5,696 bases of DNA, taken from JBBRHH01 sp038222915 (GTDB lineage: Bacteria > Planctomycetota > Phycisphaerae > Tepidisphaerales > Tepidisphaeraceae). The stretch lies in NCBI GenBank assembly GCA_038222915.1, contig JBBRHH010000416.1, positions 1 to 5,696 on the forward strand, given 5' to 3'. Below the pieces are notes generated by a model, which did not search any database, was not told where the DNA came from, and saw nothing but the letters and a program-made list of their open reading frames with translations. A program made the position numbers and the translations under genes. Of this stretch, positions 1 to 5,696 are shown one piece after another (positions within the stretch are counted from its first letter, which is position 1; every line of letters starts with the position of its first letter).

Positions 1-1
1 C

Positions 2-2710
2 GCCCTCCAGATCCGCCCCATCCGCAAAAACGAACACATCACCACCGACTTCCAGCCCGGCGGCGGCCTCGTAGAAAAGAAACCCGTCGACAACACAGGC
101 CTCGACGACGCCGACAACACGCCAGCCCCCGTCGCCAAACCCCTTAAGCAATACGTCGAACAGGAATGGCTCCCCGCCGGCGGCATCCCCGAAGCACACG
201 CCGGCTTCCGCCGCTGGCTCGCCGCCAAAGGCATGAAGCCCGAGCTCTTCGGCCAAAAATCCTGGGACGACGTCCGCATGCTCACCGTCCGCGATCTCGT
301 CCGCAATCCCGAGGAAGCCCGCATCTACTACTGGAGCCGCCGCTACAGCGGCTACCTCACCCCGCGCATGTTCTCCATCGCCGCCGAAGCCGTTCGCGCC
401 AACACCCCCAACAAGAATATGGTCAGCTTCGTAGGCCTCAGCGGCCACACCCTCTACTTCCCCAGTGAAATGCCCCTCGACATGTTCGAGATGGGCAACC
501 AGGGCTACCCCCTCATGCCCGGCATCAGCGACTGGATGTTTTACGGCGGCTGGGGCTCCGGATGGGACAGCCACCAGGTCGTCGCCTTCTCCGTCGCCCC
601 GTTCAACGCCGGCGCACGCCGCTGGAGCGCCGACGGTAAATCAAGCGAACCGGCGTCCTTCCCGATGATGCACTGCGTCGGCCCCAACCCCCTCCGCGCC
701 TACACCATGCTCGCCAACCAGGTGAAGTACATCAGCTACTTCGCCTTCGGCCCCTATTACGCGTCCCCCGCCGACTACTGGTCCGAATACGCCGCGTGCT
801 ATGACGCCACCAGCATCACCGGCAACCGCGCCGGCCAGGTCGATGACATCCTCGCCCCCGCCCGCATGCGCCCCAGCCGCGTCGCCCTCCTCTATGCCCA
901 CTCCACCGAATACTGGGATCCCCAGTCCAGCTTCACCGATCGCCGCGCCGCCTTCATCGGCCTATCCCACGAATACTTCCAACCCGAGCTGATCACCGAA
1001 GACCAGATCGCCGCCGGCGCACTCCAGCACTACGACGCCCTCTACGTCATGGACCCCTGCGTCGCTTCCGCTGTCCAGAAAAATATCGGCGAATGGGTCA
1101 CCACCGGCGGCCTCCTCTGCGCCAGCGCCAACGCCCTCACCCGGGACGAATACAACCAACCCCTCGACTCCCTCAAATCCCTCGCCAGCATCACCCGCGA
1201 ATTCCCACCCGCTCTCGCAAAAGCCGCCAAGCCCGAAACCCTCCCATCCCCAACCATCGAACCCATCAAAGGCGAAATCGAATTCCGCCCCCACACCGTC
1301 ATCCCCCTCAACATCCCCAGCGCCATCACCGCCGACGGCGCACGCATCCGCGCCAAGTACACCACCGGCCAACCCGCCTGGATCGAACGCACCATCGGCA
1401 AAGGCAAAGTCGTCTACATCGCCCACCGCACCGGCCTCACCTACACCTCCAAAGCCACCCGCCCCGGCTACCCTGACATCTGGGCCAGCACCGGCCGCGC
1501 CTCTCTCACCCTCCCACTCGTCGAAGCCAAAGTCGATCGCGAGCTCACCCTCTCCGAACCCACCATCATGGCCTCGCCCCTCAGCACCCCGGACGGCACC
1601 GTAGTCATCCTCTACAACATGCGCCCAAGCCCGCTAAAAAACGTAACCCTCCAACTCCGCGAGCCCCAAAAACCAATCAGCGTCCAGGCGTTCCAAGGCC
1701 GCCGCTTTGATCTTGCAGACGTCCCCTTCGAATACAAAGACGGCCGCGCCCTCATCACCCTCCCCGAGCTCGGCGTAGAACAAATGGTCATCGTCCGCCG
1801 CACCCCCGCCCCCAAAGACGACCGCAACGAAATAGACCACAAGCGCACCCTCGAGCAACTAGCTTCAAAGGACCCTGACGCCCTCTCCGCCGCCGCATGG
1901 TTCGCCGGCTTCAACCCGAACTGGAAATTAGCCGACCAACTCATCCCACTCCTCACCAATGAACATTGGCAAGTTCGCCGCGCCGCCGCCGAAGCATTAG
2001 GCCGCTTAATACACGCCCCCGCCGCGCCAGCTCTGCGCCTCGCCCTGCAAACCGAAAAAGACAGCAACGCCAAAGCCGACGAACTTCTCGCTCTCTCCCA
2101 ACTCCATCACCCCGACGTCCCCGCCCTCGCCCTCGAATTCCTCACCAGCGAAGACCCCATCCTCCGCCGCATCGCCGTCCGCGCCATCACCACCACCGAC
2201 GAAACCGCATCCCAGATCGCACAACTGGCCCTCGCCGACCCCAACCTCCGCGTCCGCCGCGAAGGAATCTTATTGGCCTTCCGCCTCTCCCCCACAAAAG
2301 CGGTCGAACAGGCCATCGCCGCCTTCACCACCGCTACGCCCCGCACCACCCAAGAACGCCCCGACTGGGCCAACGCCCTCGCCACCAGCGAACCCGCCCT
2401 CGCAGAATACGTCCGAAAAGACTGCCCCAACGACGACCTCCTCTTAACAGTAGCCGCCCTCAAAGCGCACCCCGCCCTCGCCAAAGCCCTCGACACCCGA
2501 CTCGACAAGTTGAAATCCACCGCCCCAAAGAAAATAGCCGCTGCCGCCATCCAGCAATCCAATCCCAACCTCGCCCATCACCTCTTCAATCAGATATCCA
2601 CCCTCCCGCCGGAACTTGCAACCTACGTCCCATACACCCTCGAAAAAGCCTACGACGCCCAGCTCGGCGCAGTCGCCGAAGACTGGGCCGCCTACCTGAA
2701 GGAAAAATAA
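2..2710 (+). CDS. GH42-like glycoside hydrolase with GATase-like and HEAT-repeat domains (5' partial)
   Basis: The reading frame is open from the first complete codon at position 2 to the TAA at 2708-2710, so these are the last 902 residues of a longer protein. An in-frame ATG at 233 is internal: the residues before it (for example FRRWLAAKG near 69-77) continue a GH42-type barrel. Residues about 60-280 look like the second half of that barrel. Residues 293-377 (RVALLY to CASAN) form a Rossmann-like class I amidotransferase fold as in the beta-galactosidase trimerisation domain, and its typical end, IGKGKVVYIAHRTGLTY, lies at 465-481. A beta-sandwich follows (about 520-600). HEAT-like helical pairs occupy about 617-767, with VRR/LRR turns at 658-660, 721-723 and 750-752. 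The likely role is binding or cleaving beta-galactoside-type glycans, with HEAT repeats for protein contacts. The GH42 acid/base Glu would lie off the window, and I cannot find a convincing nucleophile Glu. The substrate is unknown. Family assignment is by eye. Confidence 0.72.
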   Translation, partial: ALQIRPIRKNEHITTDFQPGGGLVEKKPVDNTGLDDADNTPAPVAKPLKQYVEQEWLPAGGIPEAHAGFRRWLAAKGMKPELFGQKSWDDVRMLTVRDLVRNPEEARIYYWSRRYSGYLTPRMFSIAAEAVRANTPNKNMVSFVGLSGHTLYFPSEMPLDMFEMGNQGYPLMPGISDWMFYGGWGSGWDSHQVVAFSVAPFNAGARRWSADGKSSEPASFPMMHCVGPNPLRAYTMLANQVKYISYFAFGPYYASPADYWSEYAACYDATSITGNRAGQVDDILAPARMRPSRVALLYAHSTEYWDPQSSFTDRRAAFIGLSHEYFQPELITEDQIAAGALQHYDALYVMDPCVASAVQKNIGEWVTTGGLLCASANALTRDEYNQPLDSLKSLASITREFPPALAKAAKPETLPSPTIEPIKGEIEFRPHTVIPLNIPSAITADGARIRAKYTTGQPAWIERTIGKGKVVYIAHRTGLTYTSKATRPGYPDIWASTGRASLTLPLVEAKVDRELTLSEPTIMASPLSTPDGTVVILYNMRPSPLKNVTLQLREPQKPISVQAFQGRRFDLADVPFEYKDGRALITLPELGVEQMVIVRRTPAPKDDRNEIDHKRTLEQLASKDPDALSAAAWFAGFNPNWKLADQLIPLLTNEHWQVRRAAAEALGRLIHAPAAPALRLALQTEKDSNAKADELLALSQLHHPDVPALALEFLTSEDPILRRIAVRAITTTDETASQIAQLALADPNLRVRREGILLAFRLSPTKAVEQAIAAFTTATPRTTQERPDWANALATSEPALAEYVRKDCPNDDLLLTVAALKAHPALAKALDTRLDKLKSTAPKKIAAAAIQQSNPNLAHHLFNQISTLPPELATYVPYTLEKAYDAQLGAVAEDWAAYLKEK

Positions 2711-2942
2711 AGCTCACAGCCCCAAAATGACCAAAGCACAAGACCAACCCCGCGCCAAACCCGCCGTTCCAATATTCCACAACTTACACCCCGCATTTCC
2801 CTCACTTCCGCGGCCCGCAAACGCACATGTCCAATAATTCACTCCCCTCCAATACTGACCTCCTCTCCATTCCCGGTCAAAATAACTTTCCGCACCTAAG
2901 CTCCCCCCAATTCCCGCCGATTCATTCACCAGACCCCCATAC

Positions 2943-2949
2943 GAAAGGG
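2943..2949 (+). promoter_or_regulatory. Candidate ribosome binding site for the beta-helix gene
   Basis: GAAAGGG lies 9 bases before the ATG at 2959, a workable Shine-Dalgarno spacing though only a partial match to AAGGAGG. No comparable purine stretch precedes the longer in-frame start at 2827, where the upstream bases are CCCGCAAACGCAC. This is one of two reasons for choosing 2959; the other is that it puts the LEPR-like motif close to the N-terminus. Confidence 0.4.
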
Positions 2950-2958
2950 CCATGGACA

Positions 2959-4578
2959 ATGGAATCAATCGGGACATCAAATAGCAATGCGTCAAAGGTT
3001 GAGCTTCTTGAAGAGCGTGTTCTCTTCTCGACCTACTACCTCTCGCCCGACGGCGACGACGGCGACTCAGGCACCTCCGCCTCCAGCGCCTGGCGCAGCC
3101 TCAACCGCGCCGGCCAGGCCACCTTCCAGGCCGGCGACCGCCTCCTCCTCGAAGGCGGCGCAACCTTCCGCGGCCAGCTCTACATCGGCCCCGATGAACA
3201 CGGAACCTCCGATAACCCCTTCACCATCGCCTCCTACGGCACCGGCCATGCTACCATCAACGCCGGCGCGAACTCCGGCATCTTTGTCTACAACACCGCC
3301 GGCCTCAATATCCAGAACCTCCGCATCGTCGGTTCCGGAACCAAAACCAACCACGGCGACGGCATACGTCTCTACAACAACCTCGACAACGACGTCCTCC
3401 TCAACCACGTCGACATCACCAACGTGGAAGCCAGCAATTTCGGCGGCGTCGGCATCTCCATCGGCGGCTGGAACGGCGACTCCGGCTTCAACGACGTCAG
3501 CGTCACCAACTCCAAACTCCACGACAACGCCCGGGCCGGCCTCATGAGCTACGCCCCCGACAAGAACGTCCACAAAAACATCTACGTCAGCCAGGTTCTC
3601 GCCTACAACAACACCGGCATCGCCAACTCCGAAGTCAACACCGGCAGCGGCATCGTGCTCGGCGGCGTCGACGGCGCAACCATCGAATATTCCGTCGCCC
3701 ACGACAACTCGCGCCTCGGCAACGGCGCAGTCGGAATCTGGGCCTATGACTCCAACAACGTCACCATCCAGCACAACGAGTCCTACCGCAACCAGACCGC
3801 CGGAACCGACGACGGCGACGGCTTCGATCTCGACCGCAACGTCACCAACTCGGTGATGCAGTACAACTATTCACACGAAAACGACGGCTCGGGTTTTGGC
3901 CTCTACCAGAACGGCCCCGCCGGCAACTACTACAACAACACCGTCCGCTACAACATCTCCCAGAACGACGGCCACCAGAACGGCTACGGCGGCATCGACA
4001 TGTGGGGCCCCGTCCAGAACTGCTCCATCTACAATAACACCGTCTATGCCAGCGCCTCGTCCGCCCACCCAGCGGCCATGCGGGTCATCAGCTCCGTCAG
4101 CAACGTCCGCGTCTACCACAACATCTTCCAGGCCACCGGCGGCGCATACGTCCTCAACCTCCTATCCTCCGCCGGCCTCACCTTCCAGAACAACGACTAC
4201 TGGACAGGTGGCGCATCCTTCCAGATCCACGACGCCAGCAGCACCTTCTTCGGCCTCGGCGCCTGGCGCGCCGGCGCAAGCCAGGAACGCATCGGCAACA
4301 CCTCCTCCGGTATGAGCGTCGACCCCCATCTCGCCAACGCAGGCCACGGCCAAACCCTCGGCAACGCTCTCAACCTCAACCAGCTCTCCGCCTATCGCCT
4401 CTCCCTGATCTCCCCGCTCATGGCAAGCGCCAACAGCGCCACAGACTCAGACGAACACGACTTCTACGGCATCCCCCACACGGGAGTAAGCCTCATCGGA
4501 GCAATAGGCGCAGAATCCGCCCCCCAGGCCAGACACATAAGACCCAAACTCCCCAAGCTCATCCGCAAGGCGGCGTAA
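2959..4578 (+). CDS. Parallel beta-helix surface/secreted protein with LEPR-XLL-like N-terminus
   Basis: The 539-residue protein starts at 2959; an in-frame ATG at 2827 would add 44 residues of low-complexity sequence without a ribosome site. Residues 16-24, LLEERVLFS, are a variant of the planctomycete LEPR-XLL motif found near the start of many exported or surface proteins; no classical hydrophobic signal peptide is visible. The mature part opens with YYLSPDGDDGDSGTSASSAW (26-45), the usual entry to pectate-lyase-like beta-helix proteins. Coils rich in Asn, Gly, Val and Ile (N-N-T-V, Y-N-I-S, H-D-N) run from about 100 to 415. An acidic turn DDGDGFDLD (284-292) resembles calcium-binding turns of PL9-type lyases, but I cannot place a catalytic base. 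The end, DFYGIPHTGVSLIGAIGAE (501-519), is the common closing 'DGxP...G..IGA' segment, followed by a basic tail. Likely role: binding or depolymerising an acidic polysaccharide outside the cytoplasm. Enzyme activity is not shown. It converges with the regulator gene, 7 bases between stops. Confidence 0.82.
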   Translation: MESIGTSNSNASKVELLEERVLFSTYYLSPDGDDGDSGTSASSAWRSLNRAGQATFQAGDRLLLEGGATFRGQLYIGPDEHGTSDNPFTIASYGTGHATINAGANSGIFVYNTAGLNIQNLRIVGSGTKTNHGDGIRLYNNLDNDVLLNHVDITNVEASNFGGVGISIGGWNGDSGFNDVSVTNSKLHDNARAGLMSYAPDKNVHKNIYVSQVLAYNNTGIANSEVNTGSGIVLGGVDGATIEYSVAHDNSRLGNGAVGIWAYDSNNVTIQHNESYRNQTAGTDDGDGFDLDRNVTNSVMQYNYSHENDGSGFGLYQNGPAGNYYNNTVRYNISQNDGHQNGYGGIDMWGPVQNCSIYNNTVYASASSAHPAAMRVISSVSNVRVYHNIFQATGGAYVLNLLSSAGLTFQNNDYWTGGASFQIHDASSTFFGLGAWRAGASQERIGNTSSGMSVDPHLANAGHGQTLGNALNLNQLSAYRLSLISPLMASANSATDSDEHDFYGIPHTGVSLIGAIGAESAPQARHIRPKLPKLIRKAA

Positions 4579-4585
4579 GCATGAC

Positions 4586-5029
4586 TCACGCCGACTTCGC
4601 AAGCGTCGGCACTTTCCCCACGCGCGTCACCACCTCGACGCCCAGCGCATCAAAGATGCGCGCCGCCCGCTCGATGGTCACGCCGTAATACTCATTGCGC
4701 TCATCCCGCGAAATCTGCGACTCATGAACCCCAAGCTTTTCAGCCAGTTCCCGCTGCGATAACGCCAGCGCAATCCGAACCCCAATCAGCATCTGCCCGA
4801 TCCCGTGCAGGTTCCGCAGTTCATCAAACTGCCCCTTCTTCAGCCGCTCATAACTCTGCGCCTCATCCTTCATCTGATCCAGAAACACCCGGCTCGGATC
4901 AAGCGCCCGCTTGATCTGCGCCGCCCGCAACCCCTCAGTCGCCAGCTTCCGCTCCTGCTCGCGCAAGATCGTCTCCAACTCTTCAATTCGCTTGCGTGAG
5001 TTCTGATATTCCAATTCGGTTCGACTCAT
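4586..5029 (-). CDS. Coiled-coil plus XRE-family helix-turn-helix regulator, antitoxin-like
   Basis: This 147-residue protein has two parts. Residues about 4-70 are charged and helical with heptad-like spacing (ELEYQNSRKRIEELETILRE), probably a coiled coil for dimerisation. Residues about 78-131 are an XRE/Cro-type DNA-binding domain: helix LIGVRIALALS, then SQRELAEKLGVHESQISRDE (91-110) with HESQISRDER as recognition helix, then a closing helix ERAARIFDALG. The layout matches small regulators often annotated as HigA-like antitoxins. No toxin reading frame lies next to it: the left neighbour is the convergent beta-helix gene and the right neighbour is divergent arfB. It therefore looks like a solitary regulator or an orphaned antitoxin. 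The start is supported by GAAGG six bases upstream. A 12-bp palindrome lies 41 bases before the ATG, consistent with autoregulation (inferred). The DNA-binding call is strong; the antitoxin role is not. Confidence 0.85.
   Translation of the reverse strand: MSRTELEYQNSRKRIEELETILREQERKLATEGLRAAQIKRALDPSRVFLDQMKDEAQSYERLKKGQFDELRNLHGIGQMLIGVRIALALSQRELAEKLGVHESQISRDERNEYYGVTIERAARIFDALGVEVVTRVGKVPTLAKSA
4590..4610. terminator. Possible bidirectional stem-loop at convergent gene ends
   Basis: GCCGAC (4590-4595) and GTCGGC (4605-4610) form a perfect 6-bp GC-rich stem with a 9-base loop. It lies 12 bases past the stop of the beta-helix gene and inside the last codons of the opposing regulator gene. 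There is no proper T-run on either strand (only ACTTTCCCC on the plus side), so it is a weak intrinsic-terminator candidate. Position between convergent genes is the main support; the stem may simply reflect coding sequence. Confidence 0.25.
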
Positions 5030-5035
5030 GACGCA

Positions 5036-5040
5036 CCTTC
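5036..5040 (-). promoter_or_regulatory. Ribosome binding site of the XRE regulator
   Basis: On the minus strand GAAGG sits 6 bases before the ATG that begins at 5029. This is a good Shine-Dalgarno match and spacing and fixes the start of the regulator. The divergent arfB gene has no such site. Confidence 0.6.
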
Positions 5041-5069
5041 AATCTGCGCGATCCCGTTGATCTGGCAAT

Positions 5070-5081
5070 GTCGCATGCGAC
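5070..5081. promoter_or_regulatory. Perfect 12-bp palindrome, candidate operator
   Basis: GTCGCATGCGAC equals its own reverse complement. It lies in the 112-base spacer between the divergent regulator and arfB, 41-52 bases upstream of the regulator ATG and 61-72 upstream of the arfB ATG. XRE-type regulators of this size usually bind as dimers to short palindromes at their own promoter, so this is the obvious candidate site. It would fall about +20 to +31 relative to the proposed regulator transcription start, where a bound dimer would act as a block. Binding is inferred. Confidence 0.45.
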
Positions 5082-5107
5082 GCATCTGACTGATCTTTCG
5101 CTGGACA

Positions 5108-5135
5108 ATTATGCCCACAAGCGCAAGACTAACAA
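5108..5135 (-). promoter_or_regulatory. Sigma70-like promoter candidate for the XRE regulator
   Basis: Reading the minus strand, TTGTTA (5135-5130) is followed after 16 bases by CATAAT (5113-5108), which match the TTGACA and TATAAT consensus at 4 and 5 of 6 positions. Transcription would start near 5101, leaving a leader of about 70 bases that contains the palindrome at 5070-5081 and the GAAGG site. Planctomycete promoters are poorly defined, and this is by eye only. Confidence 0.35.
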
Positions 5136-5141
5136 AACAAA

Positions 5142-5588
5142 ATGCCCGACCCCTCCCCCCAACCCCCAGGCCTCGAACTAGCCCCCGGCGTCTTCGCACC
5201 CGAATCCGCCCTCCGCTTTTCCTTCGCCCGCAGCTCCGGCCCCGGCGGCCAGAACGTCAACAAGGTCAACACCAAAGTCGATCTCTGGGTCCCCGTCGCC
5301 GCCCTCGCCGGCCTCCACCCCGACGCCGCCCAGCGTCTCCGCACACTCGCCGGCCGTCGTCTCACCCTCGCCGACGAAATCCACATCAGCGCCCAGTCCG
5401 AACGCACCCAGGACACCAACCGCAGCGAAGCCATGGCCCGCCTCCGCGAACTCCTCGTCCAGGCCATGCACCGCCCCAAAACCCGCCGCAAAACCAAACC
5501 CTCTTACGGCTCCAAACAACGCCGCCTCCAATCCAAAAAACGCAGATCCGAAATAAAGTCCGGTCGCCGCAGCACGGGCGACCCGTAA
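5142..5588 (+). CDS. arfB: Alternative ribosome-rescue factor ArfB (GGQ peptidyl-tRNA hydrolase)
   Basis: This 148-residue protein is close to the E. coli ArfB (YaeJ) length of 140. The catalytic loop SSGPGGQNVNKVNTKV lies at residues 31-46, with GGQ at 35-37, the motif that hydrolyses the ester bond of peptidyl-tRNA in the ribosomal peptidyl-transferase centre. There is no stop-codon-recognition domain, so it is not a classical RF1/RF2. The C-terminal tail from about 111 to 143 (RPKTRRKTKPSYGSKQRRLQ and on) is strongly basic; in ArfB this tail enters the empty mRNA channel of a ribosome stalled at a message end and makes the rescue specific. The TKP-x-GSK-x-RRL-x-x-KKRR pattern is characteristic. 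An N-terminal Pro-rich extension of about 10 residues precedes the conserved region. The start ATG at 5142 has no Shine-Dalgarno sequence, only an A-rich leader (AACAAAACAAA), so initiation is probably independent of it. It is divergent from the XRE regulator. Confidence 0.93.
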   Translation: MPDPSPQPPGLELAPGVFAPESALRFSFARSSGPGGQNVNKVNTKVDLWVPVAALAGLHPDAAQRLRTLAGRRLTLADEIHISAQSERTQDTNRSEAMARLRELLVQAMHRPKTRRKTKPSYGSKQRRLQSKKRRSEIKSGRRSTGDP

Positions 5589-5594
5589 AGAACC

Positions 5595-5685
5595 TCCCGG
5601 AAACGTTGAACAGCGTGCCAGACCCGTTTAGCCGCGACGCGCAGCGGAGCGCGTTTCGCTCGAGCAGTGCATTGAATCCCGGAAA
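5595..5685. repeat. 9-bp direct repeat flanking a structured segment
   Basis: TCCCGGAAA occurs at 5595-5603 and again at 5677-5685, on either side of the cluster of inverted repeats at 5632-5661. The pair lies in the non-coding stretch after arfB. A 9-bp match in about 100 bases is unusual but not impossible by chance, and the two copies could be the ends of a small inserted or repeated unit. No target-site duplication logic beyond this can be shown. Confidence 0.35.
5632..5661. repeat. Overlapping GC-rich inverted repeats, REP-like element candidate
   Basis: Three perfect inverted repeats share 30 bases: CCGC (5632-5635) with GCGG (5644-5647), ACGCGC (5637-5642) with GCGCGT (5649-5654), and GAGCG (5647-5651) with CGCTC (5657-5661). 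Most pairs of these cannot form together. The segment is non-coding, sits 43 bases after the arfB stop and lacks a T-run, so it is a poor intrinsic terminator. It resembles short palindromic intergenic elements that are dispersed in many copies in some genomes; copy number cannot be judged from one window. Confidence 0.4.
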
Positions 5686-5696
5686 AACCACCGCCA

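Noticed and set aside
233..468. ATG 233 as the true start of the first gene
   Set aside because: The frame is open to the left edge and the residues before 233 continue the same GH42-like fold, so this Met is internal.
1966..2730. Long Arg/Pro-rich open frame on the plus strand overlapping the first gene
   Set aside because: It is a shadow in another frame of the GC-rich first gene. The low-complexity R/P/H composition has no domain, and the real frame shows coherent HEAT repeats.
2827..2958. 44-residue N-terminal extension of the beta-helix protein from ATG 2827
   Set aside because: There is no ribosome site before 2827, the composition is non-coding-like, and the export motif would be pushed to about residue 60. 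The ATG at 2959 fits better.
2952..2984. Ten-codon open frame overlapping the beta-helix start (ATG 2952, TAG 2982-2984)
   Set aside because: The purine stretch is only 2 bases from this ATG, too close for initiation, and such short overlapping frames arise by chance. A regulatory leader peptide cannot be supported.
3067..3774. 235-codon minus-strand open frame opposite the beta-helix gene
   Set aside because: It is made of Val, Ala, Gly and Asp repeats, the antisense image of C-ending codons. Stop-free antisense frames are expected with this codon bias, and no start signal is seen.
3280..4200. Nucleotide tandem repeats in the beta-helix gene
   Set aside because: Recurrent AAC-AAC and GGC motifs reflect the Asn/Gly-rich coils of the protein fold. 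The units are not identical or regularly spaced at DNA level, so it is not a satellite or CRISPR.

Overview
This window is GC-rich with a very strong preference for C or G at third codon positions. The best match is a member of the Planctomycetota, probably a Phycisphaerae-like lineage. The main reason is that the central gene encodes a large parallel beta-helix protein whose N-terminus carries a variant of the planctomycete LEPR-XLL surface/export motif (LLEERVLFS). The first gene also has a glycoside-hydrolase-plus-HEAT architecture of the kind expected in polysaccharide-degrading planctomycetes. The phylum call is an inference from these protein signatures; there is no rRNA or other marker gene here.

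Layout. Positions 2-2710 (+) hold the 3' 902 codons of a large protein whose start lies off the left edge. It comprises the end of a GH42-like (beta-galactosidase-type) barrel, a class I glutamine amidotransferase-like 'trimerisation' domain, a beta-sandwich and C-terminal HEAT-like helical repeats. After about 250 bases of less GC-rich sequence comes a 539-codon parallel beta-helix protein (2959-4578, +), probably secreted or surface-attached and related in design to pectate-lyase-like proteins. It converges, with only 7 bases between stop codons, on a small minus-strand gene (4586-5029) for a coiled-coil plus XRE-type helix-turn-helix regulator that resembles an antitoxin but has no toxin beside it. 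The 112-base divergent spacer that follows contains a perfect 12-bp palindrome and a sigma70-like promoter for the regulator. Next is arfB (5142-5588, +), a GGQ-motif peptidyl-tRNA hydrolase that rescues stalled ribosomes. The last 108 bases are non-coding and hold a cluster of overlapping inverted repeats flanked by a 9-bp direct repeat.

How the parts relate. The first two genes are co-directional and could both serve carbohydrate processing outside the cytoplasm, but the spacing and the change in base composition between them do not argue for a tight operon. The regulator and arfB are divergent and may share control sequence; there is no functional reason to link them to the polysaccharide genes. 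I see no CRISPR array, tRNA, rRNA, transposase or intact mobile element. I do not see convincing evidence of a new multi-gene system. The points most worth a check are the apparent loss of the GH42 nucleophile in the first protein, the solitary antitoxin-like regulator with its palindrome, and the structured repeat at the right edge.
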